16,180 nt of DNA from an uncultured Lachnospiraceae bacterium (GTDB lineage Bacteria > Bacillota > Clostridia > Lachnospirales > Lachnospiraceae). Under the pieces are notes generated by a model. That model did no database searches and was not told where the DNA came from. It saw only the letters and a list, made by a program, of their open reading frames with translations. The stretch lies in contig CAMPAP010000124.1 in the NCBI GenBank assembly GCA_946631935.1, forward strand, positions 1 to 16,180. Reading direction: 5' to 3'. How positions within the stretch are numbered: the first letter of the stretch is position 1; the number at the start of each line of letters is the position of its first letter. The translations under genes were made by a program, and so were the position numbers. Below, one piece after another: positions 7,716-14,578 of the stretch.

Positions 7716-8130
7716 ATTTTCAGCCATCTTTTTATGTATACCCGGAGCAAAAAAATTCCGGATTTGTGAAAAAATACCAATAAAGAAAAATGCAATAGAA
7801 AAATGTTATTTTTTAAACATTTACTTTTCCACTGAAAACGATTAAGAAAACCCCGTAAAAAAGGTTTATGCACGGAGTTAATCACATTATCCACCAAAAA
7901 ATAACATATTTTACCCTGTTTTTTATGGAAACCATCGAAAATACGTTTTGGAAAATGTGCATAAATCGGACCGGAAAGTCAATGTCCGGGGTGTCTGAAT
8001 TTGTATTTTTCTATCAGATAATTAGGTGCAATTCCTGCAAAATTCAGAAAATTGACTGACAATTTATACATTAAAATAATAGATAGAAAACATCACCGAT
8101 AATACGATATTATTATTTACAGGATCATAT
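7716..8130. other. AT-rich 415-bp intergenic region with four DnaA-box-like sequences
   Basis: No gene is supported here. Four sequences close to the DnaA box TTWTNCACA are present: TTTTCCACT at 7825-7833, TTATGCACG at 7866-7874, TTATCCACC at 7887-7895, and a perfect TTATGCACA on the minus strand at 7956-7964. The first three share one orientation and have starts 41 and 21 bases apart, close to whole helical turns. Weak hairpins CCGGA/TCCGG occur at 7743-7761 and 7971-7989, and an AT inverted repeat AAATGTT/AACATTT at 7801-7822; none is a good terminator. No dnaA, dnaN or plasmid rep gene is in the window. Confidence 0.4.
8052..8080 (+). promoter_or_regulatory. Possible promoter for the GH5 lipoprotein gene
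   Basis: TTGACT at 8052-8057 is followed 17 bases later by AATAAT at 8075-8080, about 50 bases before the start codon at 8131. The -35 is good, but the -10 lacks the important first T, so the placement is tentative. Confidence 0.35.
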
Positions 8131-9471
8131 ATGAAAAAGAGGCTTAAATGCGCAGCAGCCATGCTGGTCATTGCTGTTTTCGTTTGCGGGTGCTCGACAG
8201 ATGCAGGCACGCCTGATGGCACAGAGCAGGAAATGCAGGCCGCGGAAGAGGCACAGGCAGATACTGATAACGCCACAGAAAATAACACGGAGACGGGATT
8301 ATTGAGCGGATCATCACAGGAAAATAAAATCCCCGCCACATATGAAGAGTACGAAAATCTTCAGTTTATCAGTGATGCAGGAAAAACCCGTTCCGGAAAA
8401 GATATCATGCCCATACCCGATAATGATGCATATAAGATGATCAAGGATATAAATGCGGGATTCAATGTTGGAAATGCTTTTGATGCAACCGACTGCGGTG
8501 TTCTTGAAAATGAGCTTGACTATGAATCTGTATGGTGCGGGAGCAGGACTACCGAAGAGTTCATAGATTCTCTTAAAAATGAAGGCTATAACCTGGTCAG
8601 GATCCCCGTTTCATGGCATGATCATGTCGACGAAGATTACCTGATCAGTCCTGGCTGGATGGCAAGAGTAACAGAGGTTGTCGATTTGTGTCTGGAAAAA
8701 GACATGTATGTCATACTTGATTCCCATCATGATATCTATCAGGATTATTTTTATCCGGATTCGGTTCACCGGGACAATGCCCTTGCCTTCACTGAGATGA
8801 TCTGGCAGCAGATAGCTGAAAACTTCAGGGACTACAGTGACAGGCTCATGTTCGAATGCATCAATGAACCAAGACTTAAGGGAACTGATCTTGAATGGTG
8901 GTTTGCTTACGAAAATGATTCCATCATTGATTCCTACAACGTCATCATGGATGCTGAACAGGCATTTGTGGATACCGTAAGGGAGACCGGAGGGAACAAT
9001 GCAGAGAGGTATCTGCTTGTGGGCGGATATTGTAATACATATTCTTCGGTATTGTCGGATAGTTTTTCACTTCCCATGGATACGGCGGATAATAAACTTG
9101 TGGTGAGCGTGCATCTTTATTCACCATTTGATTTTACGGCAAACGAAAAGGGCGGTTCCGTTTTTGACGATTACGGTAAAAGAGAAAATGAACAGGCATT
9201 CACCGCACTTTACGATGGTTTTGTTTCCAGGGGCATTCCCGTTATGATCACGGAATACGGATGCATAGATAAGAAAAATCCGGAAGACAGACTTGCTTAT
9301 TTTGAATATATGAGAGAGCTGTCGGATGTTTACTCCATTCCCCTTGTTGTATGGGATAACAATGTTGTTAATGATACGGACGGTCCCATGGCCGGTTCAT
9401 ACGGCTATATCGACAGGGCAAGCGGTGAGGTCTCCTTCAGGGATCTTGTTGATGCCATGACCGGAAAGTAA
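8131..9471 (+). CDS. Glycoside hydrolase family 5 lipoprotein (endoglucanase-like)
   Basis: This is a 446-residue secreted beta-glycanase. The N-terminus (MKKRLK, then a hydrophobic run) ends in the lipobox VCGC, so Cys21 should be lipidated and the enzyme anchored on the outer face of the membrane. An acidic, Ala/Glu/Thr-rich spacer runs to about residue 65. The catalytic TIM barrel follows: GFNVGNAFDA (110-119), VRIPVSWHDH (156-165, Arg157), ILDSHHD (His199-His200), the acid/base Glu246 in CINEP, HLY (His328), the nucleophile Glu375 in ITEYG, and Trp408. All positions expected for a clan GH-A GH5 enzyme are present, so it should be active. The N-terminal NxGNxxDA and VRIPVSW motifs point to a subfamily 4-like endoglucanase/xyloglucanase, but beta-mannanase or other specificities cannot be excluded. 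No carbohydrate-binding module is seen. Start ATG 8131 has AGGA about 6 bases upstream. It is followed after 118 bases by an ECF sigma gene. Confidence 0.88.
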   Translation: MKKRLKCAAAMLVIAVFVCGCSTDAGTPDGTEQEMQAAEEAQADTDNATENNTETGLLSGSSQENKIPATYEEYENLQFISDAGKTRSGKDIMPIPDNDAYKMIKDINAGFNVGNAFDATDCGVLENELDYESVWCGSRTTEEFIDSLKNEGYNLVRIPVSWHDHVDEDYLISPGWMARVTEVVDLCLEKDMYVILDSHHDIYQDYFYPDSVHRDNALAFTEMIWQQIAENFRDYSDRLMFECINEPRLKGTDLEWWFAYENDSIIDSYNVIMDAEQAFVDTVRETGGNNAERYLLVGGYCNTYSSVLSDSFSLPMDTADNKLVVSVHLYSPFDFTANEKGGSVFDDYGKRENEQAFTALYDGFVSRGIPVMITEYGCIDKKNPEDRLAYFEYMRELSDVYSIPLVVWDNNVVNDTDGPMAGSYGYIDRASGEVSFRDLVDAMTGK

Positions 9472-9499
9472 AAAAAGTGTGACGTAATACCCGCAGCAT

Positions 9500-9569
9500 C
9501 CGTCCTTATGTATGAAGGAGGACGGGCGAAAGAAAAACATTCGCTTATAAATAAACGCCGCTTAAGCGG
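9500..9569 (+). repeat. Two hairpin-forming repeats upstream of the ECF sigma gene
   Basis: CCGTCCT (9500-9506) pairs with AGGACGG (9519-9525) across a 12-base loop, and CCGCTTAAGCGG (9558-9569) is a perfect 12-base palindrome ending 7 bases before the AGGAGG ribosome binding site. Neither is followed by a T-tract, so they are not standard terminators. They may be leader structures or binding sites for regulation of the sigma/anti-sigma pair. Confidence 0.45.
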
Positions 9570-9589
9570 TAATCTCAGGAGGTAGTGTA

Positions 9590-10147
9590 GTGGAAGATCA
9601 TCAGATAATAGATCTGTATTTTGCAAGATCTGAAAATGCCATTACTGAAACCGCCTCAAAATACGGGAGGATGCTGAGGGCTGTAACCATGCGTATCCTG
9701 CGGAATCAGGAGGATGCGGATGAGTGCGTCAGTGACACATATATGAAGACCTGGAATACAATACCGCCTACAAGACCGGATGTTTTTTCTGCTTTTCTGA
9801 CAAAGATCGCCAGGAATACATCTATTGACAGGCTGGATTCAAACAATGCGGAAAAAAGAGGTGCGGGGGAGATACCTGCTATCCTTGACGAACTTGAAGA
9901 ATGTATAAGCGACCCGAGGATTCCTGTTCCCGGAGAGGGAATTGAGGTAAGAGAAGTCATCAATGCTTTTCTTGAGAGTGAAAAACCGGAGGCCCGGAAA
10001 ATATTTGTCAGAAGATATTTTTTCGGAAGTGACGTTAAAGAGATCGCAGAGTTTTATGACCTGGGTGAAAGCAAGGTCAAGATGAGCCTTGCGAGAAGCA
10101 GAGAGAGGCTGAAAGCGCGCCTTGAAAAAGAGGGGGTGACGGTATGA
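9590..10147 (+). CDS. ECF-type RNA polymerase sigma factor
   Basis: The 185-residue product has the two-domain ECF layout. Region 2 spans about 20-85, with the DADECVSDTYMKTWN core-binding helix (42-56) and AFLTKIARNTSIDRLD (68-83). Region 4 spans about 122-180, with the helix-turn-helix DVKEIAEFYDLGESKVKMSLARSRERLKARL (148-178) that reads the -35 element. No extra C-terminal domain is present. Translation starts at GTG 9590: AGGAGG lies at 9577-9582 with 7 bases of spacing, and no in-frame ATG gives a complete region 2. The stop overlaps the next start as ATGA, so the two are translationally coupled. The target genes are not known; the GH5 gene immediately upstream is a candidate only by position. 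Confidence 0.92.
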   Translation: MEDHQIIDLYFARSENAITETASKYGRMLRAVTMRILRNQEDADECVSDTYMKTWNTIPPTRPDVFSAFLTKIARNTSIDRLDSNNAEKRGAGEIPAILDELEECISDPRIPVPGEGIEVREVINAFLESEKPEARKIFVRRYFFGSDVKEIAEFYDLGESKVKMSLARSRERLKARLEKEGVTV

Positions 10148-10998
10148 TAAAAAATAATACTGAGCTCCTTAGGGCAATGAGTGAGATCGATGATAAATAC
10201 ATTGTCGAGATCCTGGATGAAGATAAAAACGGGTCCGCTTCCCGGGTAAAGAAAAAGAATAAAGCAGCGGTTGTCAGATTTTTACCTTATGCAGTTCCTG
10301 CAGCCGCGGCGGTCCTTATAGTATTTGCGGTATCCCGGATGGGAAGCATGTCATCCGGAACGCAGATGGCGGAATCGGCGGCACCTGCACCGGTGTATGA
10401 AGAAGCAGCTGCTGCATCGGATTCAGGACCCATGGAAGCCGCAGATTACAGTAACTCGGATAAATCTGATTCTTATTCTGCAGAGACAGGCGGCATCATG
10501 GCATCAGGGTCTTTGGAAGCTGCTGCGGAATTTGATGCGGAGAACATGGATGAAGCTTCAGAAGGTGATCGTAATGAACTTTCGCAGATTGCAAGTCCTT
10601 TTAGAGAATGTGCGGATCTTGATGAGGCAGCAGGCGTTGCGGGATTTGATCTTAATCTCCCCGATGATCTGATACCCGGTTCCGGAAGAATGATAAATGC
10701 CCTTCAGGATGAAATGATCCAGGTTATCTTCTTTAACGGTGATGATCATGATCCTTCAGAAGAGATCCTCAGGATCCGGAAGGCTGCGGGAGACAGGGAT
10801 ATTACCGGAGATCACGAAGACCACGCTTACGAAGACATACTCGATATATCGGGATATGAGGTAACGGTAAGAGGCGAAAGCAGTGACAATATAAGTACGG
10901 CACTGTGGAAGAATGACGGATATACATATGCGGTCCTTATGGGAAATGAAACCTGCGATGTTAAACTGCTTGAAAGGATCGTAAATGAGATAGAGTAA
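10144..10998 (+). CDS. One-TM anti-sigma factor, partner of the ECF sigma factor
   Basis: The 284-residue product overlaps the sigma gene stop by four bases, the usual form of a sigma/anti-sigma operon. The N-terminal cytoplasmic part (1-42) contains ELLRAMSEIDDKYIVEIL, a short helix of the type seen in Firmicute anti-sigma factors. A single TM segment lies at about 46-64 after a Lys-rich stretch. The outer part begins with an Ala/Ser/Asp/Glu-rich linker (about 70-150) and ends in a folded domain (from about 152) with SPFRECADLDEAAGVAGFDLNLPDDLIPG and DGYTYAVLMGNETCDVKLLERIVNEIE, resembling extracytoplasmic sensing domains of such proteins. No HxxxCxxC zinc-binding anti-sigma motif is present. 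Release of the sigma factor by proteolysis or a conformational signal is inference. A bidirectional terminator follows at once. Confidence 0.85.
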   Translation: MIKNNTELLRAMSEIDDKYIVEILDEDKNGSASRVKKKNKAAVVRFLPYAVPAAAAVLIVFAVSRMGSMSSGTQMAESAAPAPVYEEAAAASDSGPMEAADYSNSDKSDSYSAETGGIMASGSLEAAAEFDAENMDEASEGDRNELSQIASPFRECADLDEAAGVAGFDLNLPDDLIPGSGRMINALQDEMIQVIFFNGDDHDPSEEILRIRKAAGDRDITGDHEDHAYEDILDISGYEVTVRGESSDNISTALWKNDGYTYAVLMGNETCDVKLLERIVNEIE

Positions 10999-11011
10999 AA
11001 AAGATCTCTCC

Positions 11012-11053
11012 AAAAAAATACAGGGATGGCGATCTGCCTTCCCTGTATTTTTT
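11012..11053. terminator. Bidirectional terminator between the anti-sigma gene and the MCP gene
   Basis: TACAGGGA (11019-11026) pairs perfectly with TCCCTGTA (11040-11047). A run of seven A lies before and six T after the stem, giving a U-tract in either direction. It is 14 bases after the anti-sigma stop and 66 bases past the MCP stop on the other strand, so it can serve both convergent transcripts. Confidence 0.9.
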
Positions 11054-11118
11054 ATTGCTTTTTTGATTACTGTTACTGCTTTATTTTTTGGCTTGGTACT
11101 ACATATAACTTCAGATCA

Positions 11119-12870
11119 TCATACCCTGAAGAATGCTACATTGTTCTTAAGCTGCTCTGAAATATTTCCAAGCTCGTCTGCTTCGCCAACGATTGAAGTC
11201 ATGTTTGCGGTAAGCTGGGTAATGGAAGCGCTGGTCTCCTGAGTTGAAGCTGCATATTCCTCGGAAAGAGATGAGAGTGAGTCAACGCTGCTCATGATCT
11301 TTTCCTTGCCGACAGTCATGTTCTCAACAAGAGTTGCGATTTCCTTATTGCTTGCTTCGGTATCGCTTAAGATCTGAAGCATACGGTCGAAGGAAACGTT
11401 CATCTCTCTGAGAGCCTCAGCTTCGCTTGATGTTGCTTCCTTAATGGAACCGGTAAGGTTCTTGTTCTCATCTGAGTACTTGATGATGGTTGAAAGCATA
11501 TTGGTGATCTCGCCTGCCATCTGATTTGACTCTTCAGCAAGATTCTTGATATTGTCAGCAACGACTGCGAATCCCTTGCCGGCTTCACCTGCTCTTGCTG
11601 CCTCGATGGAAGCGTTAAGTGCAAGGAGATTGGTCTGGCTTGCGATGGAGATGATTCCTTCAGCTGCTTTTGAGATCTCATCAACAAGCTGTGCTGTCTT
11701 GTTAACGGAATCGGCAACCTGTCCTGCTCTCTCATCGTTCTGTTCATCAGCTTTGCGGATCTCTTCAAGCTGCTTCTGGATGGCGATGGATTCCTGATAA
11801 AGAGTGGTAACTCTTTCTACGTTTTCTTCGGTAGCGTGATGTACGCGGTCGATGCTGTCACCGATCTCAACGGTTATCTCAGCCGTGGTCTGGATGTCCT
11901 CGGCCATGGTCATTGCACCCTGGGCAAGTTCGCCTACTGCTGTGGAGATATTATTTGTATTGTCTTCGGAATCGGAAATGCTGTTCTTGGTATTGACAGC
12001 CTTGTTATCAACATCGATAGCACAATTAGTAACATCGGTAAGGGAATTTCTCATGCGGTTTCTCATGTCTTCCATTGAGGTCTCTACGTTGTTGAATTCC
12101 TTGAAGCCACTTTCGGCCTCAATCCCCTTTACGAAGTCTCCGCCGGCCATATTATCCACTGCTGCAACTATGTACGCGATACTCTTCTTCATCTTGTTGG
12201 TTACAAAGATGACTGCTATTGCAAGCATTGCAATGGCGATGAGAACAAAGAGGATGGTTCCCACCATTATCATTCTGTTAGTCTTGGCTTCCTGAACTTC
12301 TTTTTCCGCAACTGCCCATACTTCGGTTATATCGGTCATTGCAGAAATTGATTCTCTTGTGTTTTCAAATGTCTGGATAAACAATGTGTAATCGCCCGAT
12401 CCGCTCTTAACATCATAGGAGTCTTCCCAGGTCTTGAAATTATCCAGGAACTCTTCATAACATGTTTTGAAATTAGCGCCGTCAAGTTCCGTTCCTGTGT
12501 AGAGGCTTTCTTCTTTGCTTGCAATGGCTGCAGATTCTTTTACTCTTTCAAGAGTCTGGTCAAGATTCTCCTTATAGTCCGCATAATATCCGTCCATAAA
12601 GCCCTGCAACTGATCGGGGGGGACATCGGAAGGATCACCCTGGAGATCATGATAAAGGATTCCGGCCTGCATGGACTGATAGAAGTCTCTGTCGGCATTT
12701 ATGAGAGTCGAAGTGATCTCATAAAGGTGATCAAAGTAGAGGACTTCATCATCTTTGGATGTGCTGCGTATCTCTGATGCAAAGAAGGCTATACAGAGAA
12801 TGAGCATTGCGGTATAGAGGATGACCATCCCCAAAACCATCGCGTTGACGCTTATCAGTTTTTTCTTCAT
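11119..12870 (-). CDS. Methyl-accepting chemotaxis protein, transmembrane, class with periplasm-side helical sensor
   Basis: The 583-residue product is a classical membrane chemoreceptor. TM1 is at about 8-30 and TM2 at about 200-223. The 170-residue external part between them is predicted mostly helical (4-helix-bundle type) with no PAS- or Cache-like motif that I can see. A HAMP linker follows (about 224-275), then the long coiled-coil signalling domain. The hairpin tip at about 405-450 is nearly canonical (SQTNLLALNASIEAARAGEAGKGFAVVAD), so it should bind CheA/CheW. The C-terminus (NISEQLKNNVAFFRV) resembles that of other Clostridia receptors. The ATG at 12870 has AAGGAG upstream on the minus strand. 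Ligand unknown. No other chemotaxis genes are in the window, so this is an orphan receptor locus. Confidence 0.93.
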   Translation of the reverse strand: MKKKLISVNAMVLGMVILYTAMLILCIAFFASEIRSTSKDDEVLYFDHLYEITSTLINADRDFYQSMQAGILYHDLQGDPSDVPPDQLQGFMDGYYADYKENLDQTLERVKESAAIASKEESLYTGTELDGANFKTCYEEFLDNFKTWEDSYDVKSGSGDYTLFIQTFENTRESISAMTDITEVWAVAEKEVQEAKTNRMIMVGTILFVLIAIAMLAIAVIFVTNKMKKSIAYIVAAVDNMAGGDFVKGIEAESGFKEFNNVETSMEDMRNRMRNSLTDVTNCAIDVDNKAVNTKNSISDSEDNTNNISTAVGELAQGAMTMAEDIQTTAEITVEIGDSIDRVHHATEENVERVTTLYQESIAIQKQLEEIRKADEQNDERAGQVADSVNKTAQLVDEISKAAEGIISIASQTNLLALNASIEAARAGEAGKGFAVVADNIKNLAEESNQMAGEITNMLSTIIKYSDENKNLTGSIKEATSSEAEALREMNVSFDRMLQILSDTEASNKEIATLVENMTVGKEKIMSSVDSLSSLSEEYAASTQETSASITQLTANMTSIVGEADELGNISEQLKNNVAFFRV

Positions 12871-12950
12871 AGGTTACTCTCCTTATTGGGTTGTTTCCGC
12901 ATTAGTAAAAAAGCGGATTTTTAAGGTTCTCTCTTAGGCTTGTAACGAAT

Positions 12951-12980
12951 ATTATACCAATTAATCACATAAATATACAA
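12951..12980 (-). promoter_or_regulatory. Extended -10 promoter for the MCP gene
   Basis: On the minus strand, TTGTAT (12980-12975), an 18-base spacer and a perfect TATAAT (12956-12951) preceded by TGG form an extended -10 promoter. The predicted start near 12944 leaves a leader of about 74 bases. It is a housekeeping-type promoter; no sigma-28 type motility promoter was found. Confidence 0.6.
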
Positions 12981-13200
12981 TATAAGAATGAGTAGTATCA
13001 CTATCTTGAAATGAATACTACATAACGTCATAATCTTATCTACATAAATTTTTGATGGCCTTTTTTCAATCTCATGAATTCATATTTCCAGTGTACATTC
13101 ACACATTCATTTATATCCTTGCCGGCCAAAGGTCAAATATCATTTAGTAAATACAATTAATAAGAATTTACGGATAGGCCGATGCATGCATTCACTGTCC

Positions 13201-13229
13201 TTGAAAAAAAGCCATCCATAGGGGATAAT
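13201..13229 (+). promoter_or_regulatory. Promoter for the small acidic protein gene
   Basis: TTGAAA at 13201-13206 and GATAAT at 13224-13229 are 17 bases apart, each one mismatch from consensus. The predicted transcript start is about 95 bases before the start codon at 13331. Confidence 0.55.
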
Positions 13230-13330
13230 AAATCAGTATAAAGATTATAAAAATAATACATGGCATAAATACGGAAATAGATCTGCGAAAACGCGGTCCT
13301 TAAATATTCAATATGTAAAGGAGTGCAAAA

Positions 13331-13711
13331 ATGGCTGATTTTAAATTTGTATCACTCAGATTTGAAAATTACAGTTCCGATTCCGAAAAAAACTACTCCA
13401 TATTCATAACAACGGACGAAGGAGAAGATCCCGTGCTGGTTTGGTATGACGGAATGGGAGATCCGGTAGCTGAAGTCAGTGTCGGAAATGAGGATCTGGA
13501 AAAACTCTGCGAACTGTGTGACAGTTGCGAAGTGAGAAAATGGGACGGATTTAATGAAATCGGAGACCTTTCAAAAGACTGCTTTTCCTTTGAAGCAGAG
13601 GATGCTGATGGAAATATCCTCTGGTGTGAAGGAACCGGAGCATTTCCGGATGATTTCGATGAATTCGAAAAAGGGATAAGATCGATCTTTTCCGGATATG
13701 TGGATATGTAG
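13331..13711 (+). CDS. Small acidic protein of unknown function with Cys-x2-Cys-x2-Cys
   Basis: I do not recognise this 126-residue protein. It is strongly acidic and has no signal peptide or TM segment, so it is probably cytoplasmic. A beta-rich N-terminal half (FKFVSLRFENY, YSIFITTDEG, PVLVWYDGMG, AEVSVGN) is followed by a short helix with Cys60, Cys63 and Cys66 (KLCELCDSCEV). A second beta pair has FSFEAEDADGNILWCEG with Cys84 and Cys99, and an FPDDFDEFEKGIRSIF C-terminal helix ends the protein. The W-x-G-F...F-x-A-x-D-A-D-G...G...FP-x-x-F pattern resembles small Clostridia proteins of unknown function. The three clustered Cys could bind a metal, but this is speculation. Support that it is a real gene: AAAGGAG 7 bases before the ATG, a promoter, and codon use like its neighbours. 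It runs into the hpf promoter region immediately afterwards. Confidence 0.75.
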   Translation: MADFKFVSLRFENYSSDSEKNYSIFITTDEGEDPVLVWYDGMGDPVAEVSVGNEDLEKLCELCDSCEVRKWDGFNEIGDLSKDCFSFEAEDADGNILWCEGTGAFPDDFDEFEKGIRSIFSGYVDM

Positions 13712-13713
13712 AG

Positions 13714-13742
13714 TTGTAAAACGTTTTCCGATATGTTATCAT
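13714..13742 (+). promoter_or_regulatory. Extended -10 promoter for hpf
   Basis: TTGTAA (13714-13719), a 17-base spacer and TATCAT (13737-13742) with TGT directly before the -10 form an extended -10 promoter. It starts 3 bases after the stop of the small acidic protein gene and leaves a leader of about 77 bases. Confidence 0.6.
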
Positions 13743-13767
13743 CTATTAAACGTTGATATTCATGGAA

Positions 13768-13783
13768 GCGGATGATCATCCGC
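13768..13783 (+). repeat. Perfect 16-base palindrome in the hpf leader
   Basis: GCGGATGATCATCCGC reads the same on both strands. It lies in the predicted 5' untranslated region, 28 bases before the ribosome binding site AGGCGAGG. With no T-tract after it, it may be an mRNA-stabilising hairpin or a protein site. An ATG inside it is in frame with hpf but lacks a ribosome binding site. Confidence 0.6.
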
Positions 13784-13825
13784 AGTGGACGAGACGTAAT
13801 TCAATTAAGAAGGCGAGGGATGCAT

Positions 13826-14350
13826 ATGAAATTTGTCATCATCGGTAAGAACACAACCGTAACTCCCGGACTCAAGGCTTCTGTCGAGGATAAGATCGGC
13901 AAGCTTTCGAAGTATTTTGATGAGGATACGACGGCGCATGTAACACTGTCAGTTGTAAGGGATGAGCAGAAGGTGGAAGTCACCATACCCGTTAAGGGAA
14001 CCATCATCCGTTCCGAGCAGTCCAGCACCGATATGTATGTTTCCATAGATCTTGTTGAAGAGATCATCGAAAGACAGCTTAAAAAATATCGTAACAAGAT
14101 AATCGACAGACACCAGGCAGGCGCAGATCTTTCTAACTATGCTCCTCAGGAAGAAGATGAGGAAGACGGCATCAAGATCGTCAGAAGCAAGAAGTTTGAG
14201 ATCAAGCCCATGTATCCCGAGGACGCATGCATGCAGATGGATCTTCTGGGACACAGCTTCTACGTATTCGTTAATGCCGAGACCGATCAGGTCAATGTAG
14301 TATACAAGCGTAAGGGCGACACCTACGGACTCATCGAGCCTGAAGTATGA
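13826..14350 (+). CDS. hpf: Long-form ribosome hibernation promoting factor HPF
   Basis: The 174-residue product is the long HPF that dimerises ribosomes into inactive 100S particles in stationary phase or starvation. The N-terminal S30AE domain (1-95) starts MKFVIIGKNTTVTPGLKASVEDKIGKLSKYF and binds the 30S subunit; an acidic linker (107-116, QEEDEEDG) leads to the C-terminal dimerisation domain (120-172) with KKFEIKPMYPEDACMQMDLLGHSFYVFVNAETDQVNVVYKRKGDTYGLIEPE, nearly canonical. The ATG at 13826 is preferred because AGGCGAGG at 13811-13818 is 7 bases ahead. The in-frame ATG at 13820 is too close to it, and the one at 13772 lies in the leader palindrome and would add a 18-residue non-family extension. 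The gene has its own promoter and terminator. Confidence 0.95.
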   Translation: MKFVIIGKNTTVTPGLKASVEDKIGKLSKYFDEDTTAHVTLSVVRDEQKVEVTIPVKGTIIRSEQSSTDMYVSIDLVEEIIERQLKKYRNKIIDRHQAGADLSNYAPQEEDEEDGIKIVRSKKFEIKPMYPEDACMQMDLLGHSFYVFVNAETDQVNVVYKRKGDTYGLIEPEV

Positions 14351-14427
14351 GAGGTAAGAGGTATATACAGGTAAGACATGTATATAATGAACAAGCCGTA
14401 ACAGTAATTTATAAATAGTCGGATATC

Positions 14428-14464
14428 AACTCCCTGCCGGATAATGGCGGGGAGTTTTCTTAAT
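14428..14464 (+). terminator. Rho-independent terminator after hpf
   Basis: AACTCCCTGCC (14428-14438) pairs with GGCGGGGAGTT (14446-14456), 11 bp with one G-U pair and a 7-base loop, followed by TTTTCTT (the last two stem T included). Confidence 0.85.
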
Positions 14465-14512
14465 ATATACTAATGAAATCTATCCGATTTGTTTACATAT
14501 CATTAAAATTCA

Positions 14513-14548
14513 GATCAATGATCACAAACAATGTAATGATCATTGATC
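14513..14548. promoter_or_regulatory. Perfect 12-bp inverted repeat upstream of the thiolase promoter; candidate regulator site
   Basis: GATCAATGATCA (14513-14524) and TGATCATTGATC (14537-14548) are exact reverse complements separated by 12 bases. The element lies after the hpf terminator and about 30 bases upstream of the thiolase -35, where activators often bind. It has no T-tract and is not a terminator. It does not match the Rex operator pattern TTGTTAA-N4-TTAACAA, the redox regulator often tied to butyrate genes. The regulator is unknown. Confidence 0.55.
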
Positions 14549-14578
14549 GTTATGGATGAAAAATAAATGATTTTTGAA

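Larger units (their letters stand above)
12871..13330. other. 460-bp AT-rich divergent intergenic region
   Basis: Besides the two divergent promoters it holds a leader hairpin of the MCP mRNA (TCCGC at 12896-12900 with GCGGA at 12912-12916, 11-base loop), a 7-bp inverted repeat GTAGTAT/ATACTAC at 12992-13021 just upstream of the MCP -35, and short palindromes ATGAATTCAT (13074-13083) and ATGCATGCAT (13182-13191). No open frame with a ribosome binding site and no recognisable RNA gene was found in it. Confidence 0.45.

Noticed and set aside
7743..7761. CCGGA/TCCGG hairpin as terminator of the zinc-ribbon gene
   Set aside because: The stem is 5 bp with a 10-base loop and has no T-tract after it on the coding strand.
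7868..8059. 63-codon plus-strand open frame in the AT-rich gap
   Set aside because: The ribosome binding site spacing is poor, the composition does not look coding, and it overlaps the DnaA-box-like sites. No family features.
11852..12295. 147-codon plus-strand frame antisense to the MCP gene, Ile/Leu/Ser-rich and membrane-like
   Set aside because: It falls within the HAMP and signalling region of a canonical receptor. No start signal, and the apparent hydrophobicity is a strand artefact.
12896..12916. Leader hairpin of the MCP gene as a c-di-GMP riboswitch
   Set aside because: Only a 5-bp stem; the conserved GEMM core sequences are not visible and the leader is too short.
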